A DNA stretch of 64,000 bases from positions 1-64,000 of the forward strand of contig JAAMPI010000022.1 in NCBI GenBank assembly GCA_013054445.1, read 5' to 3'. The notes beneath the pieces are model-generated. The model did not search any database and had not been told where the DNA came from. It saw only the letters and a list, made by a program, of their open reading frames with translations. Positions 1-10,515 of the stretch are shown here, one piece after another. Each line of letters starts with the position of its first letter. Positions within the stretch are counted from its first letter, which is position 1. Source of the stretch: Cudoniella acicularis (lineage: Eukaryota > Ascomycota > Leotiomycetes > Helotiales > Helotiaceae). The position numbers and the translations under genes were made by a program.

Positions 1-799
1 GATAACCTTTGGCAGTCCAGATCCGGCCCCCACCGTCCTCCATCTCTTTCCTCAAAACCCTCTCGCTCCTTAAAATCCTCACCCTCGGCCTCAAACCGGC
101 AGAGAAATGCCGAAGGATTATCTCCCCAATCCTCCTGCCCCACCATTCCATAGGCTCACTACTTCTCGGGCTTTCAAAAAGGATCAGTCCTTCAATCTTC
201 TCAACGTTCCTTAGATGACGGCCCAACTCGTTGAACCGAGCACTCCCATCCCAAAGCATCGGACTGAGTGCGATGAAGCGAATTTTCTCGAGGACAGATC
301 CCGGGACAGCGGCCGCGAGGACATTGTTCTCAAATAGCCCATGGCTAAAACTTGGCATGCTGGGGAATTCATCGTCTCGTTGTGGCCGGTCATTAGTGAG
401 TAAGACAACGTCCCTCGCCAGATCGCAGTACACGGGTGCGTCAACTTCAAATGGGATTCTGTCACCAGTGTGGCCGCGAGGAATGATAGCAGCCAGACTG
501 GCTCTTGACGGTCGAGGATTTGTGTCAAAGACCAGTTGGTAGGACCTCAAGGCTACCGTGCGTGATTCGTGACATGCATGTAGTATGGCGGGGACGGGAA
601 GTTTGGAAGCATAGACATGTTTGAATGGCCTTCGACGTCGATCGATATCAGTTAAAGATTTAATGAACGACACTTCCCCGCGAGCGGTGCGCAGCTCTAT
701 GAGGCGGGGAGGAGGGAGAGATTGTTCCCATATTTGGTGCCTGGTTTCGGGGGGAAGTTTAGAGAATCCATGAAATGATGACAATTGTAAAAAAGACAT
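1..799 (-). CDS. 2EXR-domain protein, C-terminus cut off by the window edge
   Basis: An open frame runs from an ATG at 799 to base 1 without a stop, so about 266 residues are visible and the end lies outside. Residues 9-22 (FHGFSKLPPETRHQ) followed by IWEQSL fit the opening of the fungal 2EXR family, which is marked by a short F-x-x-F-x-x-L-P-x-E-x-R-x-x-I-W block. The typical second block follows at about residues 66-80 (PAILHACHESRTVAL). Downstream comes the usual mixed region with a DLARDVVLL strand and an ExIRFIALS strand. 2EXR proteins are very common in ascomycete genomes and their biochemical role is unknown. No intron is needed. The frame is easily missed because it is open at the edge. 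Assignment to the family is confident, and function is not inferred. Confidence 0.85.
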   Translation of the reverse strand, partial: MSFLQLSSFHGFSKLPPETRHQIWEQSLPPPRLIELRTARGEVSFIKSLTDIDRRRRPFKHVYASKLPVPAILHACHESRTVALRSYQLVFDTNPRPSRASLAAIIPRGHTGDRIPFEVDAPVYCDLARDVVLLTNDRPQRDDEFPSMPSFSHGLFENNVLAAAVPGSVLEKIRFIALSPMLWDGSARFNELGRHLRNVEKIEGLILFESPRSSEPMEWWGRRIGEIILRHFSAGLRPRVRILRSERVLRKEMEDGGGRIWTAKGY

Positions 800-1098
800 T
801 CTTTTTGAATTAATAAATTTTCGACGCCCCCCTCAAATTGAAGATGATGTTCAAGCAAAGTGGGCTAATATGAAGTGATGTCTGAGGTCATGGTTACCTG
901 CAGCCTCACTTTTTTAGTCATCAAAATAGCCGCCAATCAAAAATGGTTCCTTCTCGCAAGGGCTCAACAAACCAATTGTAAAAATATACAAAATCCTGAT
1001 TGCAATTTAATAATTCAAAGCTTGAAGTCTAGATCTATTGTAAATATCAGAAATGACAAAAAGACCGGATCACTTGAAAAACATCAGCAAAATATATC

Positions 1099-2169
1099 TC
1101 AAAGTCTGGAGCAACCCACCTCTGGATCGGCAATCTTCAAGACAGCCTTCCCAAAATTCTTCCCAGCCAGCATGCCCACAAAACCTTCTGGAGCATTGTT
1201 AATGCCATCTGTAACACTCATTTTGCCCTGGAAGGATCCATCGTGTAGCCACTTGGCAACATTCTTATTCAGTTCCTCGAAGTAGCGAGGTCCCATATCC
1301 TTATCGCCGACGATGAATCCTCGAATCGTTAACCTTTTCAAAACTATATGTATGAGATTCGTCACGCCGTATCTTTCCCCTTCCTGCTTATTGTACTGCG
1401 AAATCATACCACAAGCAATAACCCGGCCATGTTGGTTCATCGCATCAAGTGCTGCTTGAAGTTGTTCGCCCCCTACGTTCTCATAGTATATATCAATTCC
1501 GCTTGGTGCCAGACGTTTCAAGGCATCCGCTGGCTTTTCCTTCTTGTAGTTGAAGCCTCCATCAAAGTTCAAGTCTTTGACGATAAAGTCCAACTTCTCA
1601 TCCGAACCGACAGAACCAATAACACGTAAACCTTCATGCTTCGCAAGCTGTCCCACAATCGCACCTACAGCTCCGGATGCGGCAGAGATGAAGATGGTCT
1701 CTCCCTTGACTGGTTTTCCGATCTCATAGAAAGAGGAATATGCCGTCAAACCCGGCATGCCCAAGGCACCAATGAAATGTTTCAAGTCGAGAGACAAGGG
1801 ATTTTCGATCTTTCTTAAACCGTCCGCAAACGCTTTCGGTATCGCGGAATATTCCTCCATCGAAATGGCACCAACAACCAAGTCGCCCGCCGTGAATTTC
1901 GCATTGTCAGATTTGACAACCTTGGCAATCACAGCGCCGTTTATTGGTTCCCCCAGGGTGAAAGGAGGGCTGTAGGATTTGATTTCTGGAGATCTCATTT
2001 TGCCGCGCATGTAGGGATCAAAGGAGGCATAAAGGTTCTTAGTCGTAATCCCGCCAGCCGGAGGAGCTTGATCGACATCGAACTCGCGCGTCTCAACAAC
2101 GAGATCTTGGCCAGCAACTGGCTCCCCTTTGGGGACCTGCTTGAAAATCACAGCTTTGTTCTGGACCAT
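1099..2169 (-). CDS. NADP-dependent oxidoreductase, prostaglandin reductase/alkenal reductase type (MDR superfamily)
   Basis: This 356-residue protein has the layout of zinc-independent medium-chain reductases that reduce alpha,beta-unsaturated carbonyls with NADPH (PTGR1, curcumin reductase and plant alkenal reductase are relatives). Visible marks are DPYMRGKM at 51-58, LGEPINGAVIAKV at 72-84, LGMPGLTAY at 136-144 and the Rossmann nucleotide loop AASGAVGAIVGQ at 163-174. The catalytic zinc ligands of true alcohol dehydrogenases are absent, as expected for this branch. The ATG at 2169 gives the full family N-terminus (MVQNKAVIFK). The last residues GCSRL look unlike family ends. An alternative 3' intron (1035-1119, GTGGGT...CAATAG) would end the protein as ...KIADPEI with its stop at 1029, and this is equally possible. 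Likely cytosolic detoxification, substrate unknown. Confidence 0.9.
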   Translation of the reverse strand: MVQNKAVIFKQVPKGEPVAGQDLVVETREFDVDQAPPAGGITTKNLYASFDPYMRGKMRSPEIKSYSPPFTLGEPINGAVIAKVVKSDNAKFTAGDLVVGAISMEEYSAIPKAFADGLRKIENPLSLDLKHFIGALGMPGLTAYSSFYEIGKPVKGETIFISAASGAVGAIVGQLAKHEGLRVIGSVGSDEKLDFIVKDLNFDGGFNYKKEKPADALKRLAPSGIDIYYENVGGEQLQAALDAMNQHGRVIACGMISQYNKQEGERYGVTNLIHIVLKRLTIRGFIVGDKDMGPRYFEELNKNVAKWLHDGSFQGKMSVTDGINNAPEGFVGMLAGKNFGKAVLKIADPEVGCSRL

Positions 2170-4237
2170 CGTGGTTATGTTTTGTGTGTGATTTGAGGAT
2201 GGGATTATAAGAGCTGTTGCTTCGTTCGCGATGTCGAAGGAGTGACTTGCTGTACAGCTTTGCGTTCGAATTGAGGGAGGCTAGTTGCTCGTGGCCGGGA
2301 TGATTGAATGAAGGTGAAATACCAATCAACTGGAAATATCTGTTAGCATTTCCTTGAGCGGGACGGAGCAATATGTATAGAGCAGAGGGCCTATGACGCG
2401 ATGCCTCGAGGCGACAACTCGTAGCTTTCCTGATTACCAACGCAAGCACTCCACCATGCAAGCTTTTTGGCGATCTCTGAAACGCTGCGTCTGCATAATG
2501 CAGCCTCGTCTATGCGAATTGTTCGGCCATCTGCAATGTATTTGTGGATGTCAGATTGGGTGCTGCCATTGCAGTGATTGGAGTTGTGGTGCAGCAGCTC
2601 GTTCTAGGTTCAAAGTCCGATAAAATTGTTGCCGAGGCAGACAACTGGAACGCCACTAGAAAAACCCTGCTCCTCGGTCACCGGCAGTTCCCTATCATAA
2701 CCCCCCCCCTTTTCCGGCCCAACAGCCCCTTCAGGAAGACTCTCCGACTAGGACATGCTATGTTCTGTATGTCCGACGTATCAACCTGACTCGGAGCACA
2801 CAATGACTCGCTAAAGAAGGGGGATTCTGTGCATCTGGATCTTGCTGCAGAAATTAATCTGCGTTCTAGACATCGAAGCAGGTGCACCCACCAACACCTG
2901 ATGGTTCTTTCCTTAGTGTCTTGTAGGACATAATGACGTTGGTGGCATCGTGGAATTTCAGCCTGTCACCGAATATATTCTTAATCTCATTCCCAGCACT
3001 GCATGGCAACACACGAAGGTACGTAGCAAGCTGGAACATCATACGCCTGCCTGCAGGCTGCATGTTCAAGGCAAACGAGTGATTGGCTCGGGAAAGGAAG
3101 TGCCCTTCCTGAATCATCTCACCCTTTCCTATCATCCAGCGCAAAGTTCACTTGTGCGACATTGCGTTGTCAACGGGAAAGAAGCACGGCTATTGAACTA
3201 AGCTTACGCCATTCTTTATTTTCCATAACTGTGTTTGGAACAAGAGCTGGGTATTCATGATTTGTCATGTCTCAAACACGTCGGGGATACGAAAATTCAT
3301 TCTAAAATCCGAAATATTCTTATCAAGCAGAGCGAAACCTTTCTTGGATGTGTTGAGGGTTTGGATTTAGCAACGTGGCGTGTTCATCGGATTCGAGCCG
3401 CCCTGTCGCTCTATCTGACTTCAACAAAAAAGAATTGCGAGGATGACAACACGCCCCTTCAAAATTCCTTGGTCTTTACACCCGGTAATCTTCAAAGCTA
3501 GGAGTTTGGGGACAAAGCTACATAGTTAGGAATTTGTACCTCTAAGACAAGCTTCAACAAATACGGGATCTGCTATCTGCGAGTGCGCTCAAAGAACTTC
3601 TCTTTACTGCGCTATTGAAAGCAATATGCAACAGAGTTCTAGTTGCTTATCGACGCAAGTCCTTTAGACTTACGAGACAACAAGGAAAATCTGTCTGATT
3701 TTATTTTGTTCCGACTAAAGGAAAACTGTTTTCATGCACGATTCTGTCTCCTTGAAACTTCTGCGCTATGTGAGACATCATTATTTGGAACATAGTCCTG
3801 AAATCATTCCTCGTAAATTTGTAATCTGTCTACAAATTGTTTAAAATATAGGAGAATAAGTCTTTGCGAGCACAACGTCTTCAACCCTCAATTTCAGCGC
3901 AGAGTGAACTGCGAGGCGGAAAGGCATGCCTTGGTCACGTGACAGACATACTACACCATATTGCTTCGGCTTGGCACAACTTTGAGCACATTTGTCTCTC
4001 GCAATGTTCTCAGTCTCTTCATCTGTATGTTTGAAAGACTGTGCTTACTAACACACATTATGTTATTATATTCTGGAAATTGAGGGAAGTTTTAGGAAAA
4101 ACATGGCTACCCTCGATTGATGCATATAGCGGGGAAAGAGGACGAGATGATACTGAATTTATATAATCTATTGCCAATTATATTGGCGAAAATCCAAGTA
4201 TCCTCAAAGCCCGTCTCTATAAAAGTGTCTATAATCA
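2170..4237. other. Intergenic, no gene recognised
   Basis: Several 60-120 codon frames occur on both strands, but none has a recognisable domain, plausible splice partner or good codon texture. The left end holds the promoter of the reductase and the right end is the 3' side of the hydrolase. A CACGTGA motif lies near 3936-3942. I see no repeat or RNA gene. Confidence 0.5.
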
Positions 4238-5221
4238 TCAAAGTAATGCGACAGGCTCTTTCGAGATAGAATTCATCACCCATTGTATCTCCTCAGCTAC
4301 GACGTCAGGCCTCAATAACTGAACATTATGTCCACAATCCGGAAGATGCACGAAGCGACTGTTCCTTGAAAGTTTCAACTGCTCCTCTTTCAAATCTTTA
4401 TCGATATCCTCCCACCCATCCAGCATCTCTCTAACAGCCCTCCTTTGTTCCACCGTCCCATTCCCAGCTTCCACTCCCGCCTGATACATCTTCTCAAAAT
4501 CCCTCTTCCAACTACACCGAATGACACTCAACGGTCTCTCTCCCAAAACCCTCTTCTCAATCTGCTTCTTTTCTCTTAACGTCTCGCACACCTCATTAAA
4601 TGCACTCTGTTCCTCCAAAGTCGCATCCGCTCCCCGGGAAATTAATATCGCCCTCTCCCTCCACTCTTCCCTGCTAAGTTTCGAATCTTCCCTCAGCCCC
4701 GTCACACGCGCAAGATTTACACCCTGACAAACAGTATTTGCATCCTCATCCGGAATCTTAAAAAACAAATTCTGTCTCTCAGTCGACCCATCCGCAAGAA
4801 CCATACCCACCACCTCCTCACCCGCCAAATGCAAAAATTCCCTCGCAATAATCGCACCATATGAATGTGCGCACAACACATACGGCGGCTTCAAATCCGT
4901 CGCTTTTAGCAAAGCGCGGAGTTCTTCGGCGGCGGTAACGGCAGCTTGGCGGGGAGGGCCGCCGGGACGGGCCTCGCTGTTGGTGAAACCTGAGCGGTCG
5001 TAGAGGAGGAGACGGAAATGGGAGGAGACGAGGCGGGAGACGCGGAGCCAGGAGGCGGCGATGTCGCCCGCGCCTGGGAAGATGACGATGAGTGGTTGGG
5101 AGGAAGTTTGGCGGGGTGGACCGCAGATGGAGAGGTGGAGGGAGTGCGTGCCTATTGATACAAGAGAGGATGCGAAGGGGGTGGTGTTCCAATTGTGGGG
5201 AGGTTCTTCGAGGGCTGTCAT
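4238..5221 (-). CDS. Alpha/beta-hydrolase fold protein
   Basis: This is a single-exon gene of 327 residues if started at the ATG at 5221 (MTALEEPPHNW). An upstream in-frame ATG at 5338 would add 39 residues that look non-coding. The fold is clear: strand PLIVIFPGAG with the oxyanion-side loop, strand RLLLYDRSGF, the nucleophile elbow AHSYG (Ser at about residue 120, a variant of G-x-S-x-G with Ala in the first position), VVGMVLADGS after the next helix, and a C-terminal DCGHN that supplies the catalytic His. A helical lid of about 100 residues, rich in Glu/Arg, separates the core halves. It belongs to the broad AB-hydrolase group that contains esterases, epoxide hydrolases and haloperoxidases. 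The substrate cannot be told from sequence. No signal peptide is visible, so it is probably intracellular. Confidence 0.85.
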   Translation of the reverse strand: MTALEEPPHNWNTTPFASSLVSIGTHSLHLSICGPPRQTSSQPLIVIFPGAGDIAASWLRVSRLVSSHFRLLLYDRSGFTNSEARPGGPPRQAAVTAAEELRALLKATDLKPPYVLCAHSYGAIIAREFLHLAGEEVVGMVLADGSTERQNLFFKIPDEDANTVCQGVNLARVTGLREDSKLSREEWRERAILISRGADATLEEQSAFNEVCETLREKKQIEKRVLGERPLSVIRCSWKRDFEKMYQAGVEAGNGTVEQRRAVREMLDGWEDIDKDLKEEQLKLSRNSRFVHLPDCGHNVQLLRPDVVAEEIQWVMNSISKEPVALL

Positions 5222-6279
5222 CGCTGTAAGGGTCACAATGCGCTGCCTATTGATGTCCGACTCCTCGACCGAAAAGGATAGATTGATGAAGATGTTGTAC
5301 CTTGAGATTGCGCCTTGTAAGTTTTGAATGTGCCGCATAAAAAGCGGCCAATTATTCCCTCAATCGCAATCGCAATCGTTCAGGGTTAAAAACCCATTTA
5401 AGGTCGAAGCCCCGTCAACACTTAATTATCGCCATATACTTCAAGAAGCAATTACATTTCACAAACTGTTAGCGCCTAGAGTACTCTTGAGTGTTTTATC
5501 CTTTTCAAAATAGCGATTCTTTTCAAAACCGTGTATTTCTGCCGGGCTGTTAGAAATCTGGCGTATCTCGACTGCCCCTCCTTACATTTTTACCCCGCAC
5601 TTGCCAAGGCTCCCCGCTTTTATAAACGAGCAAAAAGGGGTGGAGGCCAACGTCAGTCAAAGACCAAAACCTTCTTCTAAGTCCGTCGCTAAAAAGAAAT
5701 GTTATAAAAGAAAAATCTATAGTGCAAAGGATATTGAACTTTTAATTCTATACTCCTTCGTGTTTATGACTTTTGGCTGGGCACAGATACCTGTACTTGC
5801 AACACATAACAAGTCTAATGGAGGTCGAGTGCGCCGCATCCTCGATGCCAAAGGACAGTTTTAGTCTGCTTTCGGTGATTGCTACCTTCGGGTAGTTTAT
5901 CACGCCACTGGGACTAACTTATAGGAAGTGTTAGACCACGATATGTAACATTGAAATGTTACCCTAGGCGACAAACTTTAATAACATAAAAATGCTTAGT
6001 GTGCTTTATATATAAAAAATCTATCTAGCCCTATTATTGGCTTTAAAGAGCCGCTAAATGGCTATTCTCCGGTCATATAAGAAGTTTAAAATCAAGAGCG
6101 AGATACTAAGAAAAAAAAACTTATGGCTGTGAAATGATAATAGGCCCGGGGGGGGGAGGGGGAGAGTAATGATATATTAGCGAATATAGTTTTCTAATTG
6201 TTTTTTTTAATGTTTCATTTTTCGGTTTTAAAAAAGAAAAAATTCTTTAATTTTTTGGGGGGTTTGTTGATGCGAACAG
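5222..6279. other. Intergenic, AT-rich, with degenerate low-complexity DNA
   Basis: The left part is the promoter side of the hydrolase. From about 5550 the DNA becomes strongly AT-rich with runs such as poly-A at 6111-6118 and poly-G at 6148-6156. An 87-codon plus-strand frame at 5601-5864 has no recognisable content. The texture is that of decayed repeat DNA leading into the dispersed repeat that starts near 6280. I cannot identify an original element. Confidence 0.45.
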
Positions 6280-6725
6280 TTAATAATAGATGTGTTTGTG
6301 AGATGTGACTAGACTTAGGCGCCAGCATAGGCCCGGAAGTGAACACATACACTTCCACCCGAGGTCATGTAATATGCGCCGCACGATTCTACCCTACCGG
6401 GCAAGAACCCACACATTAGCGAAGGAACCCATAGAGACCATCTATAGAGATCAAAGCAGTGTGTGTGGGACCACGAATAAGGGCTCGGTTGCCGGGATTG
6501 GTTAGATAGTAAAGATATTGATAAATACGGTTTTTTTTTNNTAAAAAGTGCGTAGTTGAACTAAAACTAGCGCGGGGGTTGATATGTAAAAGAATTAACT
6601 ATTCCTATATACTAATTTCGTAGATATCGGCTTTGATTGGCCATCTCGCTTAAATTATGGGGCTGTATCCGATATTTAGCTGCAAAGGGGAGAGCTTTGA
6701 GTTTAGTGAAGTAGGGGTAAGGTGT
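6280..6725 (+). repeat. Dispersed repeat copy 1 (solo-LTR-like), inverted relative to the copy at 10.1-10.5 kb
   Basis: This ~430-bp block is repeated on the opposite strand at about 10080-10515. Shared landmarks in order are AGATGTG, GACTAGACTTAGGC, GCCCGGAAGTGAACACA, AGGTCATGTAATA, GCGCCGCAC, CACACATTAGCGAAGGAAC, AGAGACCATCTAT, GGGCTCGGTTGCCGGG, CTATATACTAATT, GATTGGCCA and CGCTTAAATTAT. Length, a TATA-like stretch in the distal half and lack of coding sequence fit a solo retrotransposon LTR, but no flanking duplication or clear TG...CA ends were found, so the LTR identity is inference. Differences between copies include C-to-T changes at CpA, as repeat-induced point mutation would leave. 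Two undetermined bases lie inside the copy at 6540-6541. Confidence 0.8.
6540..6541. other. Two undetermined bases (NN) at the end of a poly-T tract
   Basis: The sequence shows a run of nine T followed by NN. The other repeat copy has no comparable T run here, and about 30-40 bases of it (around GATATGGTTCGAGGATAATC) are not matched, so this may mark a collapsed or unresolved assembly join inside the repeat. Confidence 0.9.
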
Positions 6726-8255
6726 CAGATTTAATACGTGTTATACAGGTTTTCAAGTTCCTTACCCTACAAAAATAGTCTTCGAGGAATGGATTTGAGC
6801 AGGACGGATCTACGATGTATTACAGCATATGAGACGCGTAGTCTTACGAGTTAGCGTACAAGAGCCTGTAGAATAGCCTGTGAGGATCCCTCGTTCGAAC
6901 GCAGCAGAAGCCCAGGAGCCAGAGACCAGGACTATAGAACCACAGGACCAGGAAAATAGGGGGAGGCAAGAGGGCAGGTGCACAGGAAGGGGCACTTGGG
7001 AATAGCTTTCAAAAGCAACTCAGAGTCAGGAGAAGGAAGACTATAGGAGGTAGGAGGTCGGGGTGGAAAGTGAAAGGTAGAAAGTTGCGTCTCGTATATA
7101 GTTTCGTGGTGCCTCAATTCCAACTCCCTTTCTCTACTGTGCGTACTGCTGTAATCCCCGGCCAACTCCAGTTTTAAACTACCCTGTTCTGACCAAGAGA
7201 ATCGGCCAGGGAGCCCGAGACTCTGTTCCGTGGAATCGGGGAAGTTTCCTCGAAGACCAGCTTTGTAGATTTACCTATCTTTGGGAGGCAGCAGACTCAA
7301 TTTTATTACGTTGGGAGATTAGATGGTACCGTTACATCGACGAACTTAAAGTGATTAATAGTTCGAATCTTTCCTTTCGCCTTCTGGTTTACTACATCTC
7401 TTTGTGTAGCCAGCCAGGCCCAAAGACCAGCTTCTAAAGCTCTAATCGAAAACTACTTACACGAAATTTTCTCGTGTCACTTTAATGAGCAATCTTACCG
7501 CACTAGGATATAATCGAATTAAATGATCTAGGAACTGTGTTTTGGAGGGTACAGTTCACGGGGGAGAGCGATCTAGTTGGCCGCTGACGAGAAGCTTTTC
7601 CTCTGCACGTTTTGGATCTTGGCCAAGGGGCGAGCACTTAGGCTTCAGGGGTACTATTATAATAGACGAGAGTCGGGTTGCCTTGGTTTGCCCTAGAGGG
7701 TGAAAGTTTCCGTTATGGATATCGACTCATGGATATCGAGAAAAGCAGCACACTATTTGGAATCTTATAGAGATTTACCATCTAGGTAACCACACCACTC
7801 AACTATTCATAGTTGCATGACCGAACGTAAAATAACATCTGTCTTCAAATCTTCTCCTACGCGCGACTTCAATATTCTGATTAAATGAAAATGAAGGGCA
7901 GCGACGCAGCTACAAATGCGGAGGTTATAAGAATAAACTTTTAAGAAGATGTCAATCTAATAGTTGCTAAGAACTCTAGAAGCTAGAAAAATTTCCATTT
8001 CTTGACTTTCTATAGAGAAAAAGGCAATGAGGAAGAACCATTGAAAAGGATAATGCATGATAACAACTGAAATGCGGGAAATTATGATGGTAGTGTTGAA
8101 TTAACTTCACCCCTTTCCGCTTACATGTAAGAGATCGCCTGGCCAAAAAAAAACCGCACATAACCAATAAATTTGTGAAAATTATCAAAAATAGAAGGCG
8201 CGGCTACTACCTAAAAAGCCTTTAACCTTCGTAGGCCGACTTGGCCGAATTCAAT
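6726..8255. other. Intergenic, no gene recognised
   Basis: Short frames on both strands (for example 6810-7165 minus) carry no recognisable domain. The right-hand 200 bases are the presumed promoter of the gene starting at 8256. A TTCGAA-containing stretch near 7365 was checked as a tRNA B box, but no partner A box or cloverleaf is present. Confidence 0.45.
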
Positions 8256-9206
8256 ATGGTTTGGTCCAAATCGAACGTCGTGTGGCGCACGACTGCTGCG
8301 AGGTTACCAGGCCCAAGATTTATACTGCCCCAAATCACCCTCTACCCCAACTCTCTCTCTTCCACCCCTAATCTTCCCGCGCTCCTTAAATTCTCCACTG
8401 CGACAACCTCACTCAGCAACAACCTCACTCCCCCATCACTTCATCGAAAATCGAAGAGAATGTCAACAAGCTCCTCGACTCCGGTCGAGTTCGCCGGTTA
8501 CGCATCCTACTTAGTTACGATGAGTCGGGCCATGGACCAAGATTACGTTCCTGTCGCGGTTCTTGTTTCTTCCGGGAGTGCTAGCACCAAGATGCCTCAA
8601 TACGTCGAATACCCTGATAGCGTCCTTCGCCTGGAATCCAAGGTTCGCATGTTAAAGCTTGGATCGAAGAAGAAGCCATTTCAGCTTCTCCTGGAGGAAG
8701 ATGACCTTAATCCTAAGCACTCTAATCGCCGCTTTTCTTTCTTGATGGACTACAACAATATGGATTGCAGCCAACTTCAAAAGGAGCTCGTGGCTCGTGG
8801 CTTGGTTGTTAGGGATCCTGTCAAGGATGCACTGATATTAAAGCTCGCCGCCGATGACTTCGGAAAGACGTATAATTTTTCTGATACTTTCTGCAACGAT
8901 GTATTCGATCCGGGTCACTCACTCCGCGTCGAAAAAGACTTCATTAAATTCTTGCACACAATTCACAAAGTGTTAATTCTCGCCGGCCTCAACGTCAAGG
9001 CCCAGATTGTTCCCCCGGTAATGAAGGTCACCAATTCTCAAGTAGTGGATATCCGAAGGAAGCTTGAAGGGGAGATTAATAAATTCGAGCTTCTTGACAA
9101 GATTATTCAAAACAACAATGAATGCGCTGCCAATGCTAGAGCACTCATCAAGGAGTTTGACATTGGACTTTATTTCAAGGATGTTTGCAAGCATCAATTC
9201 CGTTGA
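8256..9206 (+). CDS. Unknown protein with a possible SAP-like helix pair; possible mitochondrial presequence
   Basis: This is a single open frame. The first ATG (8256) gives 316 residues, and an internal ATG at 8460 gives 248 (MSTSSSTPVEF). The first 70 residues from 8256 are rich in Ser, Arg, Lys and Leu with no acidic residue, as in a mitochondrial targeting sequence, which favours the longer start. In the middle, MDCSQLQKELVARGL followed by a conserved-looking VKDALILKLAADD resembles the helix-extended loop-helix of SAP/HeH DNA-binding modules (x-x-L-x-x-E-L-x-x-R-G-L). This is suggestive only. The C-terminal third is helical and mixed-charge. I do not recognise the family. The gene is the only one between the two inverted repeat copies. 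Coding potential is judged from the long frame and balanced composition. Confidence 0.6.
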   Translation: MVWSKSNVVWRTTAARLPGPRFILPQITLYPNSLSSTPNLPALLKFSTATTSLSNNLTPPSLHRKSKRMSTSSSTPVEFAGYASYLVTMSRAMDQDYVPVAVLVSSGSASTKMPQYVEYPDSVLRLESKVRMLKLGSKKKPFQLLLEEDDLNPKHSNRRFSFLMDYNNMDCSQLQKELVARGLVVRDPVKDALILKLAADDFGKTYNFSDTFCNDVFDPGHSLRVEKDFIKFLHTIHKVLILAGLNVKAQIVPPVMKVTNSQVVDIRRKLEGEINKFELLDKIIQNNNECAANARALIKEFDIGLYFKDVCKHQFR

Positions 9207-10079
9207 ACTCTCCCGCCTACAAATAGAAAGCTCGGCGGTCACCGAATCCTAAGTTGTTCCTTGTCAATTCAAGTTCTGCAAGTTAATTGTCACCTCAATC
9301 TCGAAAGCGCCGAAACTCGAACACTAAGACACACTTGTCACAGAACTTGAAAGAAGTTAGTCATCGACAACACATTTAACCGCCGGGCAAACCCGGGCAA
9401 TAAGATCGGTGGTCATTACTTGGGAGGAAGCATTCATAATAACTGTGGATGTTGAGATTGGAGATTTGGGGACGCTGAGCTGATATGACGTCTGATGGGG
9501 GTTTTTGTATCATCTGTCTGTGGCATAGGAGAATATTTGGCGTTGATGGCCTAAAGCATTGCTGTCCTTGATTTATCGGGCATAGTGTAATCACTCGGGC
9601 ATCAAATTAGCGTTTGGTGTTATCTAGAGATGATAATGAAGCAGTAATGAAGCATATTTCACATATCAACTTGAAGACTCATCATTTTACGTAATGTGAC
9701 TGAAATTCTGAAAGTAATTCGAGAAGACAGCCTACTCTCCTTTTCTCGTCTTTACTGTACGAGTTAGGAATCGACGCTCTTTGTACACAACCCACATTCA
9801 TGTACTGCATCTTGCTAGCTATCGCCCGAAAGGTGCTATTTGGTGGGCTCGGACTTCTCACGCAATAAGAGCAAAAGGAAAGGTTTTCCTCGGCCGCCAA
9901 ATCTGTATGCTCAATGCGCAAATAAACTATAAACCACTTTAAGTTCACCAATGGAGCGATATTACCTAGTTCCCTAGCGTGGTAAAATCAAGTCTGCTGC
10001 CTGCCGAAAACAAACAAGGAAATAAAAATCTATGCAACTGATGACATACGGTGTCCAACCTGATTATCTGACACTTCAC
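9207..10079. other. Intergenic, no gene recognised
   Basis: This is the 3' side of the gene at 8256-9206 followed by AT-rich DNA reaching the second repeat copy. Frames at 9376-9594 and 9682-9951 (minus) have no recognisable content. Confidence 0.45.
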
Positions 10080-10515
10080 AATACCTCACTGAACTCATAG
10101 TTCTCCCCTTTCCGGCTGAAGATCGGATATAAAGGGACCAATAATTTAAGCGAACTGGCCAATCAGAGTCGATAAATACGAATTAGTATATAGAATTAAT
10201 TAAGATCCTCTAATATTACTATATGCGCTAGTTTTGATTCAACTACCCGCAACAGAAAATGATTATCCTCGAACCATATCCCCGGCAACCGAGCCCTTGC
10301 TTGTAGCCCCACAAGCACTACTTTGGTCTCCATAGATGGTCTCTATGAGTTCCTTCGCTAATGTGTGGAATTCCTGTGTAAGGTAGAATGGTGCGGCGCA
10401 CTATTACATGACCTTGGTTGGAAGTGTGTGTGTTCACTTCCGGGCTTACTGGATGACGGCCTAAGTCTAGTCAAAACTCGTAAATACACGCTTCAGCATA
10501 ATTCCACATCTGTTA
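10080..10515 (-). repeat. Dispersed repeat copy 2 (solo-LTR-like), inverted relative to the copy at 6.3-6.7 kb
   Basis: Read on the minus strand from 10515 down, this block follows copy 1 landmark by landmark (AACAGATGTG, GACTAGACTTAGGC, GCCCGGAAGTGAACACAC, CACACATTAGCGAAGGAAC, GAGACCATCTATGGAGACC, GGGCTCGGTTGCCGGGG, CAAAACTAGCGC, CTATATACTAATTCG, GATTGGCCAGTTCGC, TATATCCGATCTTCAGC, GTGTCAGAT). By eye about three quarters of positions agree over ~430 bp. It keeps more CpA/CpG sites than copy 1 and so looks less decayed. No coding region is attached on either side. The outer ends do not share a convincing target-site duplication. It is either an independent solo LTR or one arm of a long inverted-repeat structure around 6.3-10.5 kb. 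Confidence 0.8.

Noticed and set aside
7340..7400. AGTTCGAATCT as a tRNA B box
   Set aside because: No A box at a workable distance and no cloverleaf.
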